Shown: positions 38,716-46,926 of the stretch, in pieces
Layout of the letters: every line of letters begins with the position of its first letter
Position numbering within the stretch: position 1 is the stretch's first letter
Source of the DNA: an uncultured Verrucomicrobiae bacterium
GTDB taxonomy: Bacteria > Verrucomicrobiota > Verrucomicrobiia > Limisphaerales > J093
Length of the DNA stretch: 64,000 nucleotides
NCBI GenBank assembly: GCA_937946835.1
Contig: CALFAV010000003.1
Location: forward strand, 1 to 64,000
Direction: 5' to 3'
The notes under the pieces: generated by a model
Databases searched by the model: none
Seen by the model: only the letters and a program-made list of their open reading frames with translations
What the model was told of the DNA's origin: nothing
Made by a program: the position numbers and the translations under genes

Positions 38716-38723
38716 AAAAATCG

Positions 38724-38732
38724 CACCTCTCT
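38724..38732 (-). promoter_or_regulatory. Ribosome binding site of dnaK
   Basis: On the minus strand AGAGAGGTG lies 8 bases before the ATG of dnaK. It is one of the stronger Shine-Dalgarno matches in the window, which fits a highly expressed gene. Confidence 0.6.
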
Positions 38733-38934
38733 TGAGCAGCCCCGGTGCCTGACGGCCGGTTTTGAAGCAACTTGCACGGCCGCAATTGAATGCATATTAA
38801 CCCTCGCGACCAAGCGGGGGAAACCCTCGTGTCGAATGTGTCAGAAGGTTTCAAACGGCTTTCCGCCCGTGGACGAGTTGACTCAGCCGGTCGCAGGGGG
38901 TGAGGGGAAGCTGCGCGAACCTTGGAGCTGTTTT

Positions 38935-39528
38935 TTAGCCGCCGCTTCGGAGTGTTTGGGCAAGGTAGTGCGCCGCGGTGGCCACGTATTTCTCGGCCCA
39001 ACCTTTGAGCTTGGTCCGCTCCTCCAGGCTCAATGCCCGCACCACCCGGGCGGGCACGCCCAAGATCAGGGAGCCGGGTGGCGCTCGAAACCCCCGGGGC
39101 ACCAGGGCATTGGCGCCGATCAGCGACTGAGCGCCGATTTCCGCACCGTCCAGGATCGTGGCGCCCATGCCGACGAGGGTTTCGTCTCCCACGGTGCACG
39201 CATGGACGATGGCCCCGTGGCCTACCGTGACCCAATTGCCCACCTGGCAGGCAAACTCGTCGGCCACATGCAGGACGGCATTGTCCTGGATATTGGTGTG
39301 GTGGCCCACGACAACCCGATTGATGTCTCCGCGCAGAACCGCGTTGTACCAAACGCTGGAGTGATCGCCCAAGGTTACGTCCCCGACCAGCCGCGCTCCG
39401 GGCGCGACAAAAACTCCCCGGCCCAACACGGGCTGGCGGTGGAGGAAACGGGCTGGTCGTGCCTTGACGGAAGACCCGGCAATCGAGTCGGGCGGAACCG
39501 GCCCATCAGCGGGGCGTTCGGCTTTCAC
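38935..39528 (-). CDS. Gamma-class carbonic anhydrase family hexapeptide-repeat protein
   Basis: 197 aa left-handed beta-helix. Zn-type ligands are His87 (NAVLHV), His104 and His109 (VGHGAIVHAC), with RGD at 66-68 and the NIQDN motif at 79-83, all in the positions of the gamma carbonic anhydrase/YrdA family. Many members have weak or no hydration activity, so activity is uncertain. GTG at 39528 overlaps the purF stop as GTGA, so it is coupled to purF. A 219-bp space separates it from dnaK. Confidence 0.9.
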   Translation of the reverse strand: MKAERPADGPVPPDSIAGSSVKARPARFLHRQPVLGRGVFVAPGARLVGDVTLGDHSSVWYNAVLRGDINRVVVGHHTNIQDNAVLHVADEFACQVGNWVTVGHGAIVHACTVGDETLVGMGATILDGAEIGAQSLIGANALVPRGFRAPPGSLILGVPARVVRALSLEERTKLKGWAEKYVATAAHYLAQTLRSGG

Positions 39529-41036
39529 AACAACCGGGGCTGTTGATCGGCCCGGGCCAGCTCTTCGCTGAGGCTTTTAACCCGTTGGCGGCGGCGTTCC
39601 ATGATGAACTTGTCCAACTTGGGGTCGAAGGGCACGGGGTACCGGCCGTCGTAGCAGGCCAGACAAAAGGCATCCGCGGGGAGGCCGGTGGCCTTGATCA
39701 TGCCCTCGCGGGAGAGGTAGGCCAGGGAGTCGGCCTGGAGGTACTCCCGGATTTGGTCCAAGGTGTGCGTGGCGGCCATCAGTTTGGAGGCATCGGGGAA
39801 GTCAATGCCGTACACGCACGGATGGCGGTGGGGTGGGCAACTGATGCGCACGTGCACCTCGCGGGCGCCGGCCTGCTTGAGGTTGTTGACCCGCTGGCGA
39901 CAAGTGGTGCCGCGCACGATCGAATCGTCCACAATGACCACGCGCCGGCCGGCGACCAGTTCCTTGATGAGGTTGAGTTTCACCCGCACGTCGAAATCGC
40001 GGATGATCTGGGTGGGTTGGAGGAAGCTGCGCCCGACGTAGTGGTTGCGCACAAAGCCCATTTCCAGCGGGATGCCCGACTCGAGCGAAAAGCCCAGCCC
40101 GGCGCAGGTGCCGCTATCCGGCACCGGGATGACCACGTCCGCCTCGACCGGGCATTCCCGGGCCAGTTGGCGGCCCATTTCCACGCGCACGCGATACACA
40201 TTGCGTCCTGCGATGGTGCTGTCCGGCCGCGCGAAATAGACGTACTCGAACATGCAAAAGGCCCGCCCGGCCGGGGGCGGCAGAATCTCGATCGAGCGCA
40301 ACCCCTCGGTACTGATGATCACCGCCTCCCCGGGGTTCACGTCCCGTTCGAAGCGCGCGCCGATCAGGTCAAAAGCGCAGGTCTCGCTGGCGACCACCCA
40401 GGCGTTGTCCAACCGCCCCAGCGAGAGCGGGCGGAACCCAAACGGGTCCCGGGCGGCGATCAATTCGTGTTCGGTGAGGATGACCAGCGAATAGGCCCCC
40501 TCGACGCGCCGCAGGGCGTACAAGAGCATGTTTTCACTGCCGTTCTGTCCCGGGCGGGCCATCAGGTGCAGGATGATCTCGCTGTCCACCGTGGTCTGGA
40601 AGATCGAGCCGGCGGCCTCCAGTTCCTCGCGCAGCACCAGGGCGTTGGTGAGGTTGCCGTTGTGGGCCACGGCCAGTTGCCCCCGGGCGCAGTCCACCGT
40701 CAGGGGTTGGGCGTTGCGCGGATGAGACTCCCCCGTGGTCGAATAGCGGGTGTGGCCGATGGCCACGTGACCCACCAGGCGGTCGAGCACCGAGCCGTTG
40801 AAGACCTGCGGCACCAGGCCCATGCCCTTGTGCGCGTGGAACTGCCGGCCGTCCGAACTGACAATGCCCGCGCTTTCCTGACCGCGGTGCTGGAGGGCGT
40901 ACAAGCCGCAGTAGGTCAGTTCCGCCGCCCGGGGATGCCCGTAAATCCCGAAAATGCCGCAATAATGCTTCGGGTGGGAAGGCTCTTCCGGGAGCGGGAG
41001 AGTCGGCAGGCACTCGGGCGAGGCGGCGCAACGCAC
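39525..41036 (-). CDS. purF: Amidophosphoribosyltransferase
   Basis: 503 aa from GTG 41036. PurF makes phosphoribosylamine from PRPP and glutamine, the first step of purine synthesis. The N-terminal nucleophile is Cys26 in HYCGIFGIYG, exposed after removal of a 25-residue propeptide; GHTRYSTTGES and HNGNLTN are from the glutaminase domain and VVIVDDSIVRGTT is the PRPP motif. Cys residues near the C-terminus (ISCPP, FCLACYDG) suggest the Fe-S-containing type. The start is uncertain: there is no ATG close to the Cys, and the open frame continues for more than 1.3 kb upstream. It is divergent from mreB. Confidence 0.93.
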   Translation of the reverse strand: MRCAASPECLPTLPLPEEPSHPKHYCGIFGIYGHPRAAELTYCGLYALQHRGQESAGIVSSDGRQFHAHKGMGLVPQVFNGSVLDRLVGHVAIGHTRYSTTGESHPRNAQPLTVDCARGQLAVAHNGNLTNALVLREELEAAGSIFQTTVDSEIILHLMARPGQNGSENMLLYALRRVEGAYSLVILTEHELIAARDPFGFRPLSLGRLDNAWVVASETCAFDLIGARFERDVNPGEAVIISTEGLRSIEILPPPAGRAFCMFEYVYFARPDSTIAGRNVYRVRVEMGRQLARECPVEADVVIPVPDSGTCAGLGFSLESGIPLEMGFVRNHYVGRSFLQPTQIIRDFDVRVKLNLIKELVAGRRVVIVDDSIVRGTTCRQRVNNLKQAGAREVHVRISCPPHRHPCVYGIDFPDASKLMAATHTLDQIREYLQADSLAYLSREGMIKATGLPADAFCLACYDGRYPVPFDPKLDKFIMERRRQRVKSLSEELARADQQPRLL

Positions 41037-41165
41037 GGTTCGATTCCAAACCGGACCTGCCGGTCCGGCAAGCTCCAACTGGCGGGCCGGGCCGCACCGC
41101 GCCCGTTGCCCTAAACCGATGGCCCCGTCAGCGTGCCCTCGGGGCCGGAAGAAGTCCGGGAATCT

Positions 41166-41197
41166 CCTTGACCGCACAGTCAAGGCATTCTTAGTGT
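41166..41197 (+). promoter_or_regulatory. Candidate mreB promoter with overlapping inverted repeat
   Basis: TTGACC (41168-41173) and TAGTGT (41192-41197), 18 bases apart, are a possible -35/-10. The -35 lies in the left arm of a 7-bp inverted repeat, CCTTGAC (41166-41172) and GTCAAGG (41179-41185), separated by 6 bases. A repressor binding this dyad would block the -35. It is 23 bp before the ATG of mreB, in the divergent purF-mreB region. Confidence 0.4.
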
Positions 41198-41219
41198 GGA
41201 CACGTGCCAGGCATGTTGC

Positions 41220-42245
41220 ATGTTCGAGCAGCTTAAGAGCCTGTTTTCCAACGACATTGGAATTGATCTGGGCACGGCCAACTCCTTGGTTTACGTCAAG
41301 GACCGGGGGATTGTTTTGCGTGAACCTTCCGTCGTCGCCATTCAGGCCGGGACCAACGTGGTCCTGGCGGTGGGCGAGGAAGCCAAGCGCATGCTCGGGC
41401 GCACCCCGGGCAACATCATCGCCATCCGCCCGATGAAGGACGGGGTGATTGCGGATTTCGACGTCACCGGAGCCATGCTGCGGCATTTCATCCAGCGGGT
41501 GCATCATCGCAAGCTGATTGCTCCGCGCGTGGTTGTGGCCGTGCCCTCCGGTATTACCGAGGTGGAAAAACGGGCGGTGAAAGACTCCGTGACCCACGCC
41601 GGAGCGCGCGAGGTGTACCTGATCGAACAACCGATGGCCTCGGCCATTGGCGTGGGGCTGCCCGTACATGAACCGGCCGGCAACATGATCGTGGACATTG
41701 GCGGCGGCACCTGCGAGATGGCCATTATTTCCCTGGCCGGCATCGTCTTCAGCCGCAGCCTGCGCGTGGGGGGCGACGAATTTGACGAAACCATCGTCGC
41801 CCACATGAAACGCGCGCACAACCTGATGATTGGCGAACGAACCGCGGAAGAGATCAAGATTCGCATCGGCTCCGCCTATCCCCTCGAGCAGGAACTGACG
41901 ATGGACGTCAAGGGCCGCGACCTGAGCACCGGCCTGCCCAAGACCATCACCGTCCGCTCCGAGGAGATTCGCGAAGCGCTCAAGGAACCGCTTTCGAGCA
42001 TCCTGGAAGCCATCCGCATCACCCTCGAACGCTGCCCGCCCGAATTGGCTGCCGACCTGGTGGACCGGGGCATCGTCCTGGCGGGCGGGGGCGCGCTGCT
42101 GCGGGGCATTGACCGGCTGGTGGCCGAGGAGACCTACCTCCCGGTGCACATAGCCGACGACCCCCTGACCGCCGTGGCCGAGGGCACCGGCCGGGTGCTC
42201 AACGAGCTGCAGTTCCTCAAGCGCGTGACCTCTTCCGCCGCCTGA
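41220..42245 (+). CDS. mreB: Rod shape-determining protein MreB
   Basis: 341 aa bacterial actin that directs lateral wall synthesis. It begins [26 protein letters not shown], with the phosphate-1 loop DLGTANS and phosphate-2 [15 protein letters not shown], plus [17 protein letters not shown]. The end is [14 protein letters not shown] 41220 is preferred to the GTG at 41196, since homologues begin about four residues before the membrane-binding FxxLxxxF helix. It heads a six-gene group. Confidence 0.97.
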   Translation: MFEQLKSLFSNDIGIDLGTANSLVYVKDRGIVLREPSVVAIQAGTNVVLAVGEEAKRMLGRTPGNIIAIRPMKDGVIADFDVTGAMLRHFIQRVHHRKLIAPRVVVAVPSGITEVEKRAVKDSVTHAGAREVYLIEQPMASAIGVGLPVHEPAGNMIVDIGGGTCEMAIISLAGIVFSRSLRVGGDEFDETIVAHMKRAHNLMIGERTAEEIKIRIGSAYPLEQELTMDVKGRDLSTGLPKTITVRSEEIREALKEPLSSILEAIRITLERCPPELAADLVDRGIVLAGGGALLRGIDRLVAEETYLPVHIADDPLTAVAEGTGRVLNELQFLKRVTSSAA

Positions 42246-42297
42246 ACCCGGCCCCGGGCCGGTGCGTTCGCCCCGTAAAACTCGAACGGGGAAACGG

Positions 42298-43104
42298 ATG
42301 TTCAAACGACCGCAATGGGTCGCCTTCAGCGCGGTGACGCTGGCGGTGCTGGTTCTGTGGAACCTGCCCGACCGGCTGGCGGCGCGTGTCAAAATCGCCC
42401 TCGGGGCGTTGTTCCTGCCCCTGTTTGGTCTGGTGGGTTCCGCCCAGCACCTGGCGGCCGAGGCCTCCCGCGCGGTCGTCCCCCGCGCCGAACTGGAGCG
42501 CCAGCTCGAGGCCCTGCGCCGGGAAAACCTGCGCCTCCAACTGGAACTGACCCGGGCCGGGGCCGCCTTCGAGGAAAACCAACGCCTGCGTCAACTCCTG
42601 GCCTGGCGTCCGGCCGGCCCCTGGCAGACCCGCATCTGCTCGGTCCTGGCCCGGGACCCGGAGGCCTGGTGGCAGGCGATCCACATTGACGCCGGCGCCC
42701 GGGCCGGACTGCGGCCGGGCCTGCCGGTGGTGGTGCCCGAGGGACTCATCGGACGCGTGGACCGGGTGGCACCCACCACCGCGGAGGTCGTGTTGCTCGG
42801 GGATCCGCGCTGCCGCGTGGCCGTGGTGGTGCGCGAAACCGGTGAAACCGGCGTGCTCACCACCCGCTCCTCCGGGATGGGGGACCCGCGGTTGGTGGAC
42901 CTGACCCATCTGCCGCGTCATCTGGCGGTTCAGCCCGGGCAAACCGTTTTCACCAGCGGGCTCGGCGGGGTGTTCCCGCCCGGCCTGCCGGTGGGCACCG
43001 TCGTGGACACACGCAGCGTGGGATACGGGCTGTACTCGGAGGCCCGGGTGCGACTGTATGCCGATCCGAGCCGGCTGCGCGAGGTCATCGTGTTGCTTCC
43101 ATGA
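42298..43104 (+). CDS. mreC: Rod shape-determining protein MreC
   Basis: 268 aa. An N-terminal membrane helix (about 7-24, WVAFSAVTLAVLVLW) is followed by a second hydrophobic run, a coiled coil (about 60-100, RAELERQLEALRRENLRLQ) and the two beta-barrel domains typical of MreC (GLRPGLPVVVPEGLIGRV, VVRETGETGVL). It organises the elongasome in the periplasm. GGGGAAACG precedes the ATG. Its stop overlaps the mreD start (ATGA). Confidence 0.94.
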   Translation: MFKRPQWVAFSAVTLAVLVLWNLPDRLAARVKIALGALFLPLFGLVGSAQHLAAEASRAVVPRAELERQLEALRRENLRLQLELTRAGAAFEENQRLRQLLAWRPAGPWQTRICSVLARDPEAWWQAIHIDAGARAGLRPGLPVVVPEGLIGRVDRVAPTTAEVVLLGDPRCRVAVVVRETGETGVLTTRSSGMGDPRLVDLTHLPRHLAVQPGQTVFTSGLGGVFPPGLPVGTVVDTRSVGYGLYSEARVRLYADPSRLREVIVLLP

Positions 43105-43652
43105 ACCGTGCCCGGCTCATCTTGTTGCTGGTGCTGGCCTACCTGGCGGTCTTTTTCCAGGCGGCCTTCGATTGGCCGCAACGCTGGCTGGGCGGGCCGA
43201 TCAGCCTGTTGCCGCCGCTGATGGTCTGCGCCGCGTTGCGGCTGGGATTGACCGAGGTGACCGTGCTGGCGCTCTGCGGCGGCTTGTGGTTGGACGCCCT
43301 GTCGGCCAACCCGCTCGGGACCAGCCTCCTGCCGTTGTTCCTGGCCGGCTGGGGGGTGTGGCGCTGGCGCGAGGCGCTCTTGCGCGAGCTGGATTACGCG
43401 CAACTCATTCTCGGGGCCTGCGCCAGTCTGGCCGTGCCCGTGCTCACCCTGGTCCTGGTGCTGTCCAAGGGCGCCGAGCCGAGCCTGGGCTGGCACACGG
43501 CCTGGCATTTGGTGGTGTTGACCGTGGGCGGGGCCGTGTGCACCCCGCTCCTGTTCCGGCTGCTGGAGCGGTTGGAGCGACTCTTCGTTCATCCCGAGAT
43601 CGTGGCCGGCTCGTTCCGGCCCGACCGGGAAATCAAGCGCGGCCGTTACTAA
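43101..43652 (+). CDS. mreD: Rod shape-determining protein MreD
   Basis: 183 aa, five to six predicted membrane helices (RLILLLVLAYLAVFFQAAF, VTVLALCGGLWLDA, LILGACASLAVPVLTLVLVL). Sequence conservation is low in this family, so the call rests on size, hydrophobicity and position between mreC and the PBP2 gene. The ATG overlaps the mreC stop. Confidence 0.88.
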   Translation: MNRARLILLLVLAYLAVFFQAAFDWPQRWLGGPISLLPPLMVCAALRLGLTEVTVLALCGGLWLDALSANPLGTSLLPLFLAGWGVWRWREALLRELDYAQLILGACASLAVPVLTLVLVLSKGAEPSLGWHTAWHLVVLTVGGAVCTPLLFRLLERLERLFVHPEIVAGSFRPDREIKRGRY

Positions 43653-43655
43653 CCC

Positions 43656-45713
43656 ATGCTGGTGGTGGACCAATTGCGACGCGGAGACCGGCGCCTGCGG
43701 GTGCTGGCCGGGGTCGTCATGACCGGCTTGCTCCTGTTGCTGGCCGGCTTGTGGTACCTCCAGGTGGTCAAGGCCCGGTACTACCAGGCCAAGATGCGCA
43801 CCCAGACCTATCGCATCGTGCGCGAACCGGCGGTGCGGGGCAAAATCCTGGACCGCTCCGGCCGCGTGCTGGCGGAAAACCGACCGGCCTACCAACTCAA
43901 CCTCTACATCGAGGAACTGCGTCCCCAGTTCCGCGAGGAGTACTGGCGCCAACGCGCCGCGTTCGTGGCGGAAAAAATCCGCACCAACGCCGCCCGCCGG
44001 GCCGCAGCCGGTCTGCTGGAGCGCTGGTTCTCCCCGGGGGGAAGTGCCGCTCCCCAGGTCCGCCTGACCCGGGACGAAATCCAAACCCTGAACCACGCCG
44101 CCCGGTACACGGTCATCAGCAACACCGTGGCCCGGCTCGGTGCGGTGCTGGGCACGCCGCTGTCCCTCACCGAGGCGCAGTACCGCCGTCATTACCACCA
44201 CTGGCCCTACCGGCCGCTGCCGCTCGTGGAAAATCTCACCCCTGTCCAGGTGGCCCGCTTCCTGGAACAAGCCCCGACCCTGCCGGGCGTGGATCTGGAA
44301 GTGCGGCCGCGCCGCCACTACCCCCACGGGCCGTCCACCGCCCATGTGCTGGGGTACCTCACGCGCGACGACCTCGCCGTGGGGGACTCCGAGGAGTTGT
44401 TTCACTACAGCCTGCCCAGCTACGAGGGCGCGCTGGGCATTGAATTTGGTTACAACGACGCGTTGATCGGTCGTCCCGGGATCCGTCACATCACCGTCAA
44501 CAGCCTCAGTTACCGCGAGGAGGAAACCCTTTGGGAAATCGCCGAGGCCGGGCAAAACGTGGTCCTGACCCTGGACCTCGAGCTGCAGCTTGCCGCCTGG
44601 CGGGCCCTGCAATCAGTCGGCCCGGAGGTACGGGGCGCGGTGGTGGTCCTGGACGTGACCAACGGGGACGTGTTGGCGCTGGTCTCCGCCCCGGCCTACG
44701 ACCCCAACCAATTCCTGGCCGGCCTTTCGGAGAGCGACTGGCGCGAGCGGCTCAACCACCCGCAACAACGCCCCATGCTCAACCGCGCCACCCAGGGCGC
44801 CTACCCCCCCGGCTCGATCTTCAAATTGGTGACCGGCCTGGCCTGCCTGGAAGCGGGTTTGGACCCGCAGGCCGTCTTCACCGTGCAACCCGATCCGGCC
44901 AACCCGGCCCGCGGCGCCATCACCGTGGGCCGGCGCAAAATCCGCGACACCGCCCCGCCCGGGGATTACAACTTCCGTCGCGCGCTGCTGCGCTCCAGCA
45001 ACGCCTACTTCATCCATCACGGGCTGGCGGCCGGCCGGGATCGGCTGCTGGAAATGGGCAAGCGTTTCTTCCTGGGCGAGCGCATCGGCCTGCCGCTGCG
45101 CCAGGAGGCGCGCGGGTTTTTCCCCCAACCGCGGGAAGTGCGCTGGCAGTGGACCGACGGCAACGTGGCCAACGCCTGCATCGGTCAGGAGATTACCGTC
45201 ACCCCGCTGCAAATGGCTGTGCTCACCGCGGCCATTGCCAACGGCGGCCAGGTGTACTGGCCGCGGTTGGTCCTGCGCCTGGAGCCGCCGGAACCGCTCC
45301 CGGACACCGCGCCCACCCTGTTCCCGCCGCGACTGCGCGGGGAACTGGGCGTGGCCCCCGAGCATCTGCGGGTGCTGCGCGAGGCGATGCTGGCCGACAC
45401 CCTCGAGCCGGAGGGCACCGGCTACGCCGCCTTCCACGAACGCGACCGCCGCACCCCGCGGTTGCAGCACTTTCAGGTCGGCGGCAAGACCGGCACCGCC
45501 GAGATCGAGGAAAACGGCCGCACCGTGGACTACATCACCTGGTTCACCGCGTTCGGGCCGTACGAGCAGCCCCGCTACGCGGTCGTGGCCATGGTCGAGA
45601 GCGGCCGCTCCGGCGGCGGCACCTGCGCCCCGGTGGTGTGCCGGATCTTTGAATTTCTGGAACGCCGGACGGCGCCCGCCCCGCCGTCCCTGGCCAGCAC
45701 GGGTCAGCCCTGA
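43656..45713 (+). CDS. mrdA: Penicillin-binding protein 2 (peptidoglycan transpeptidase)
   Basis: 685 aa. One N-terminal membrane anchor (about 20-40), the pedestal domain with VRGKILDRSGRVLAENRPAYQL, then the transpeptidase domain with Ser387 in the S-x-x-K box (GSIFK), S447-S-N449, and K611-T-G. PBP2 crosslinks peptidoglycan for elongation together with RodA. The insertion of roughly 50 residues with PPGGSAAPQV (about 125-150) in the pedestal is longer than in E. coli. It is 3 bp after mreD and 2 bp before rodA. Confidence 0.96.
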   Translation: MLVVDQLRRGDRRLRVLAGVVMTGLLLLLAGLWYLQVVKARYYQAKMRTQTYRIVREPAVRGKILDRSGRVLAENRPAYQLNLYIEELRPQFREEYWRQRAAFVAEKIRTNAARRAAAGLLERWFSPGGSAAPQVRLTRDEIQTLNHAARYTVISNTVARLGAVLGTPLSLTEAQYRRHYHHWPYRPLPLVENLTPVQVARFLEQAPTLPGVDLEVRPRRHYPHGPSTAHVLGYLTRDDLAVGDSEELFHYSLPSYEGALGIEFGYNDALIGRPGIRHITVNSLSYREEETLWEIAEAGQNVVLTLDLELQLAAWRALQSVGPEVRGAVVVLDVTNGDVLALVSAPAYDPNQFLAGLSESDWRERLNHPQQRPMLNRATQGAYPPGSIFKLVTGLACLEAGLDPQAVFTVQPDPANPARGAITVGRRKIRDTAPPGDYNFRRALLRSSNAYFIHHGLAAGRDRLLEMGKRFFLGERIGLPLRQEARGFFPQPREVRWQWTDGNVANACIGQEITVTPLQMAVLTAAIANGGQVYWPRLVLRLEPPEPLPDTAPTLFPPRLRGELGVAPEHLRVLREAMLADTLEPEGTGYAAFHERDRRTPRLQHFQVGGKTGTAEIEENGRTVDYITWFTAFGPYEQPRYAVVAMVESGRSGGGTCAPVVCRIFEFLERRTAPAPPSLASTGQP

Positions 45714-45715
45714 CG

Positions 45716-46924
45716 ATGAATCCGGAACCGGTCAAACGCCCCCCCCGCATCGAGTGGCTGATGTGGGCGGCCGTGCTGGGCCTGATGATTCTGGGCGCGT
45801 TGTTCGTGGCCAGCGCCACGCTCAGCCGCGAAAGCGCGGGGCTGGCCTGGTACCAGCGGGGCTTTGTGCGCCAGTTGTTCTGGTACGCGCTGGGCGGCGG
45901 GTTGGCGGTGCTGGTCTGCCTGTGGGATTACCGCCGGCTCTCCCGCTGGGCGATGCCCGGCTACTGGCTGGCCGTTCTGTTGTTGGTGGCCGTGCTGGTC
46001 CCCGGCATCGGCAGCACCCAGGGCTGGGGCGCCCGCCGCTGGATTGATCTGGGCCCGGTGCAATTCCAGCCGTCGGAATTCGCCAAGCTCGCCTTCGTGC
46101 TGGCGCTGGCCGGTTTCCTGAGCCGCCCGGCCGCCGAACTGGCCCGCCCGGAAAACTTCTTCAAGGCCCTGGGCCTGTGCCTGCTGCCGTTTGGGTTGAT
46201 CCTGCGCGAGCCCGACCTGGGCTCGGCGCTGGTGTTTCTGCCGGTGGGGTTGGCCATGATGTACGTGGCGGGAGTCCCCGGCCGCTATTTGGCGCGGCTG
46301 GGCATGGGCGCCGCCGGGCTTGGGGCGCTGCTGGTGGTGGACCTGCTCTGGGCGCCGGCGCACTGGCAGTTGGTCAAACTGGAACCCTACCAGCAGCGGC
46401 GGCTGCTGGTTTATTTCGGCAAGGATTTCGTCCCGCCCGGGGCCACCGGGGCGGAACGGGCGCGGGCGTTGCAGCAGTACCGCGACGCCGTGCACAACGT
46501 GGAACAAGCGCTCATCTCCGTGGGCTCCGGCGGGCTTACGGGCAAGGGCTGGCGCCGGGGCACGCAAAACGCCCTCGGCTACCTGCCCCGCGCGGTGGCG
46601 CACAACGACTTCATCTTCTCCGTGATTGCCGAGGAGAGTGGATTTGTCGGCAGCGCGGGCGTGCTCGCGCTGTACGCCGCGATCCTGTTCACCGGGATCC
46701 AAATCGCCGGCCGGGCCCGGGACCGCCTGGGCCAACTGCTGGCCGTGGGCGTGGTGACCCTGTTCTTCACCCACGTCTTCGTCAACATCGGCATGAACAT
46801 CCGGCTGATGCCCGTGACCGGCATCCCCCTGCCGCTGCTCAGTTACGGCGGCACCTCGGTGGTATGTTCGCTGGTCGCGCTCGGCCTGTTGCAAAACCTC
46901 CAACTCCATCGCGAGACCCCCTGA
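45716..46924 (+). CDS. rodA: Rod shape-determining protein RodA (peptidoglycan glycosyltransferase)
   Basis: 402 aa SEDS-family polymerase with about nine to ten membrane helices. Key motifs are GWGARRWIDLGPVQFQPSEFAKL (with the catalytic-site region), LREPDLGSALVF, GLTGKGWRRGTQN and the C-terminal VNIGMNIRLMPVTGIPLPLLSYGGTS. It pairs with PBP2 from the preceding gene. It stops 2 bp before the RNase G gene. Confidence 0.96.
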   Translation: MNPEPVKRPPRIEWLMWAAVLGLMILGALFVASATLSRESAGLAWYQRGFVRQLFWYALGGGLAVLVCLWDYRRLSRWAMPGYWLAVLLLVAVLVPGIGSTQGWGARRWIDLGPVQFQPSEFAKLAFVLALAGFLSRPAAELARPENFFKALGLCLLPFGLILREPDLGSALVFLPVGLAMMYVAGVPGRYLARLGMGAAGLGALLVVDLLWAPAHWQLVKLEPYQQRRLLVYFGKDFVPPGATGAERARALQQYRDAVHNVEQALISVGSGGLTGKGWRRGTQNALGYLPRAVAHNDFIFSVIAEESGFVGSAGVLALYAAILFTGIQIAGRARDRLGQLLAVGVVTLFFTHVFVNIGMNIRLMPVTGIPLPLLSYGGTSVVCSLVALGLLQNLQLHRETP

Positions 46925-46926
46925 CC

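Noticed and set aside
36865..39546. 893-codon plus-strand frame opposite dnaK
   Set aside because: Antisense to dnaK; open frames opposite dnaK are common and this one has no domain.
41037..42392. Extension of the purF frame upstream through mreB
   Set aside because: The extended part is antisense to mreB and has no homology; PurF begins close to its catalytic Cys.
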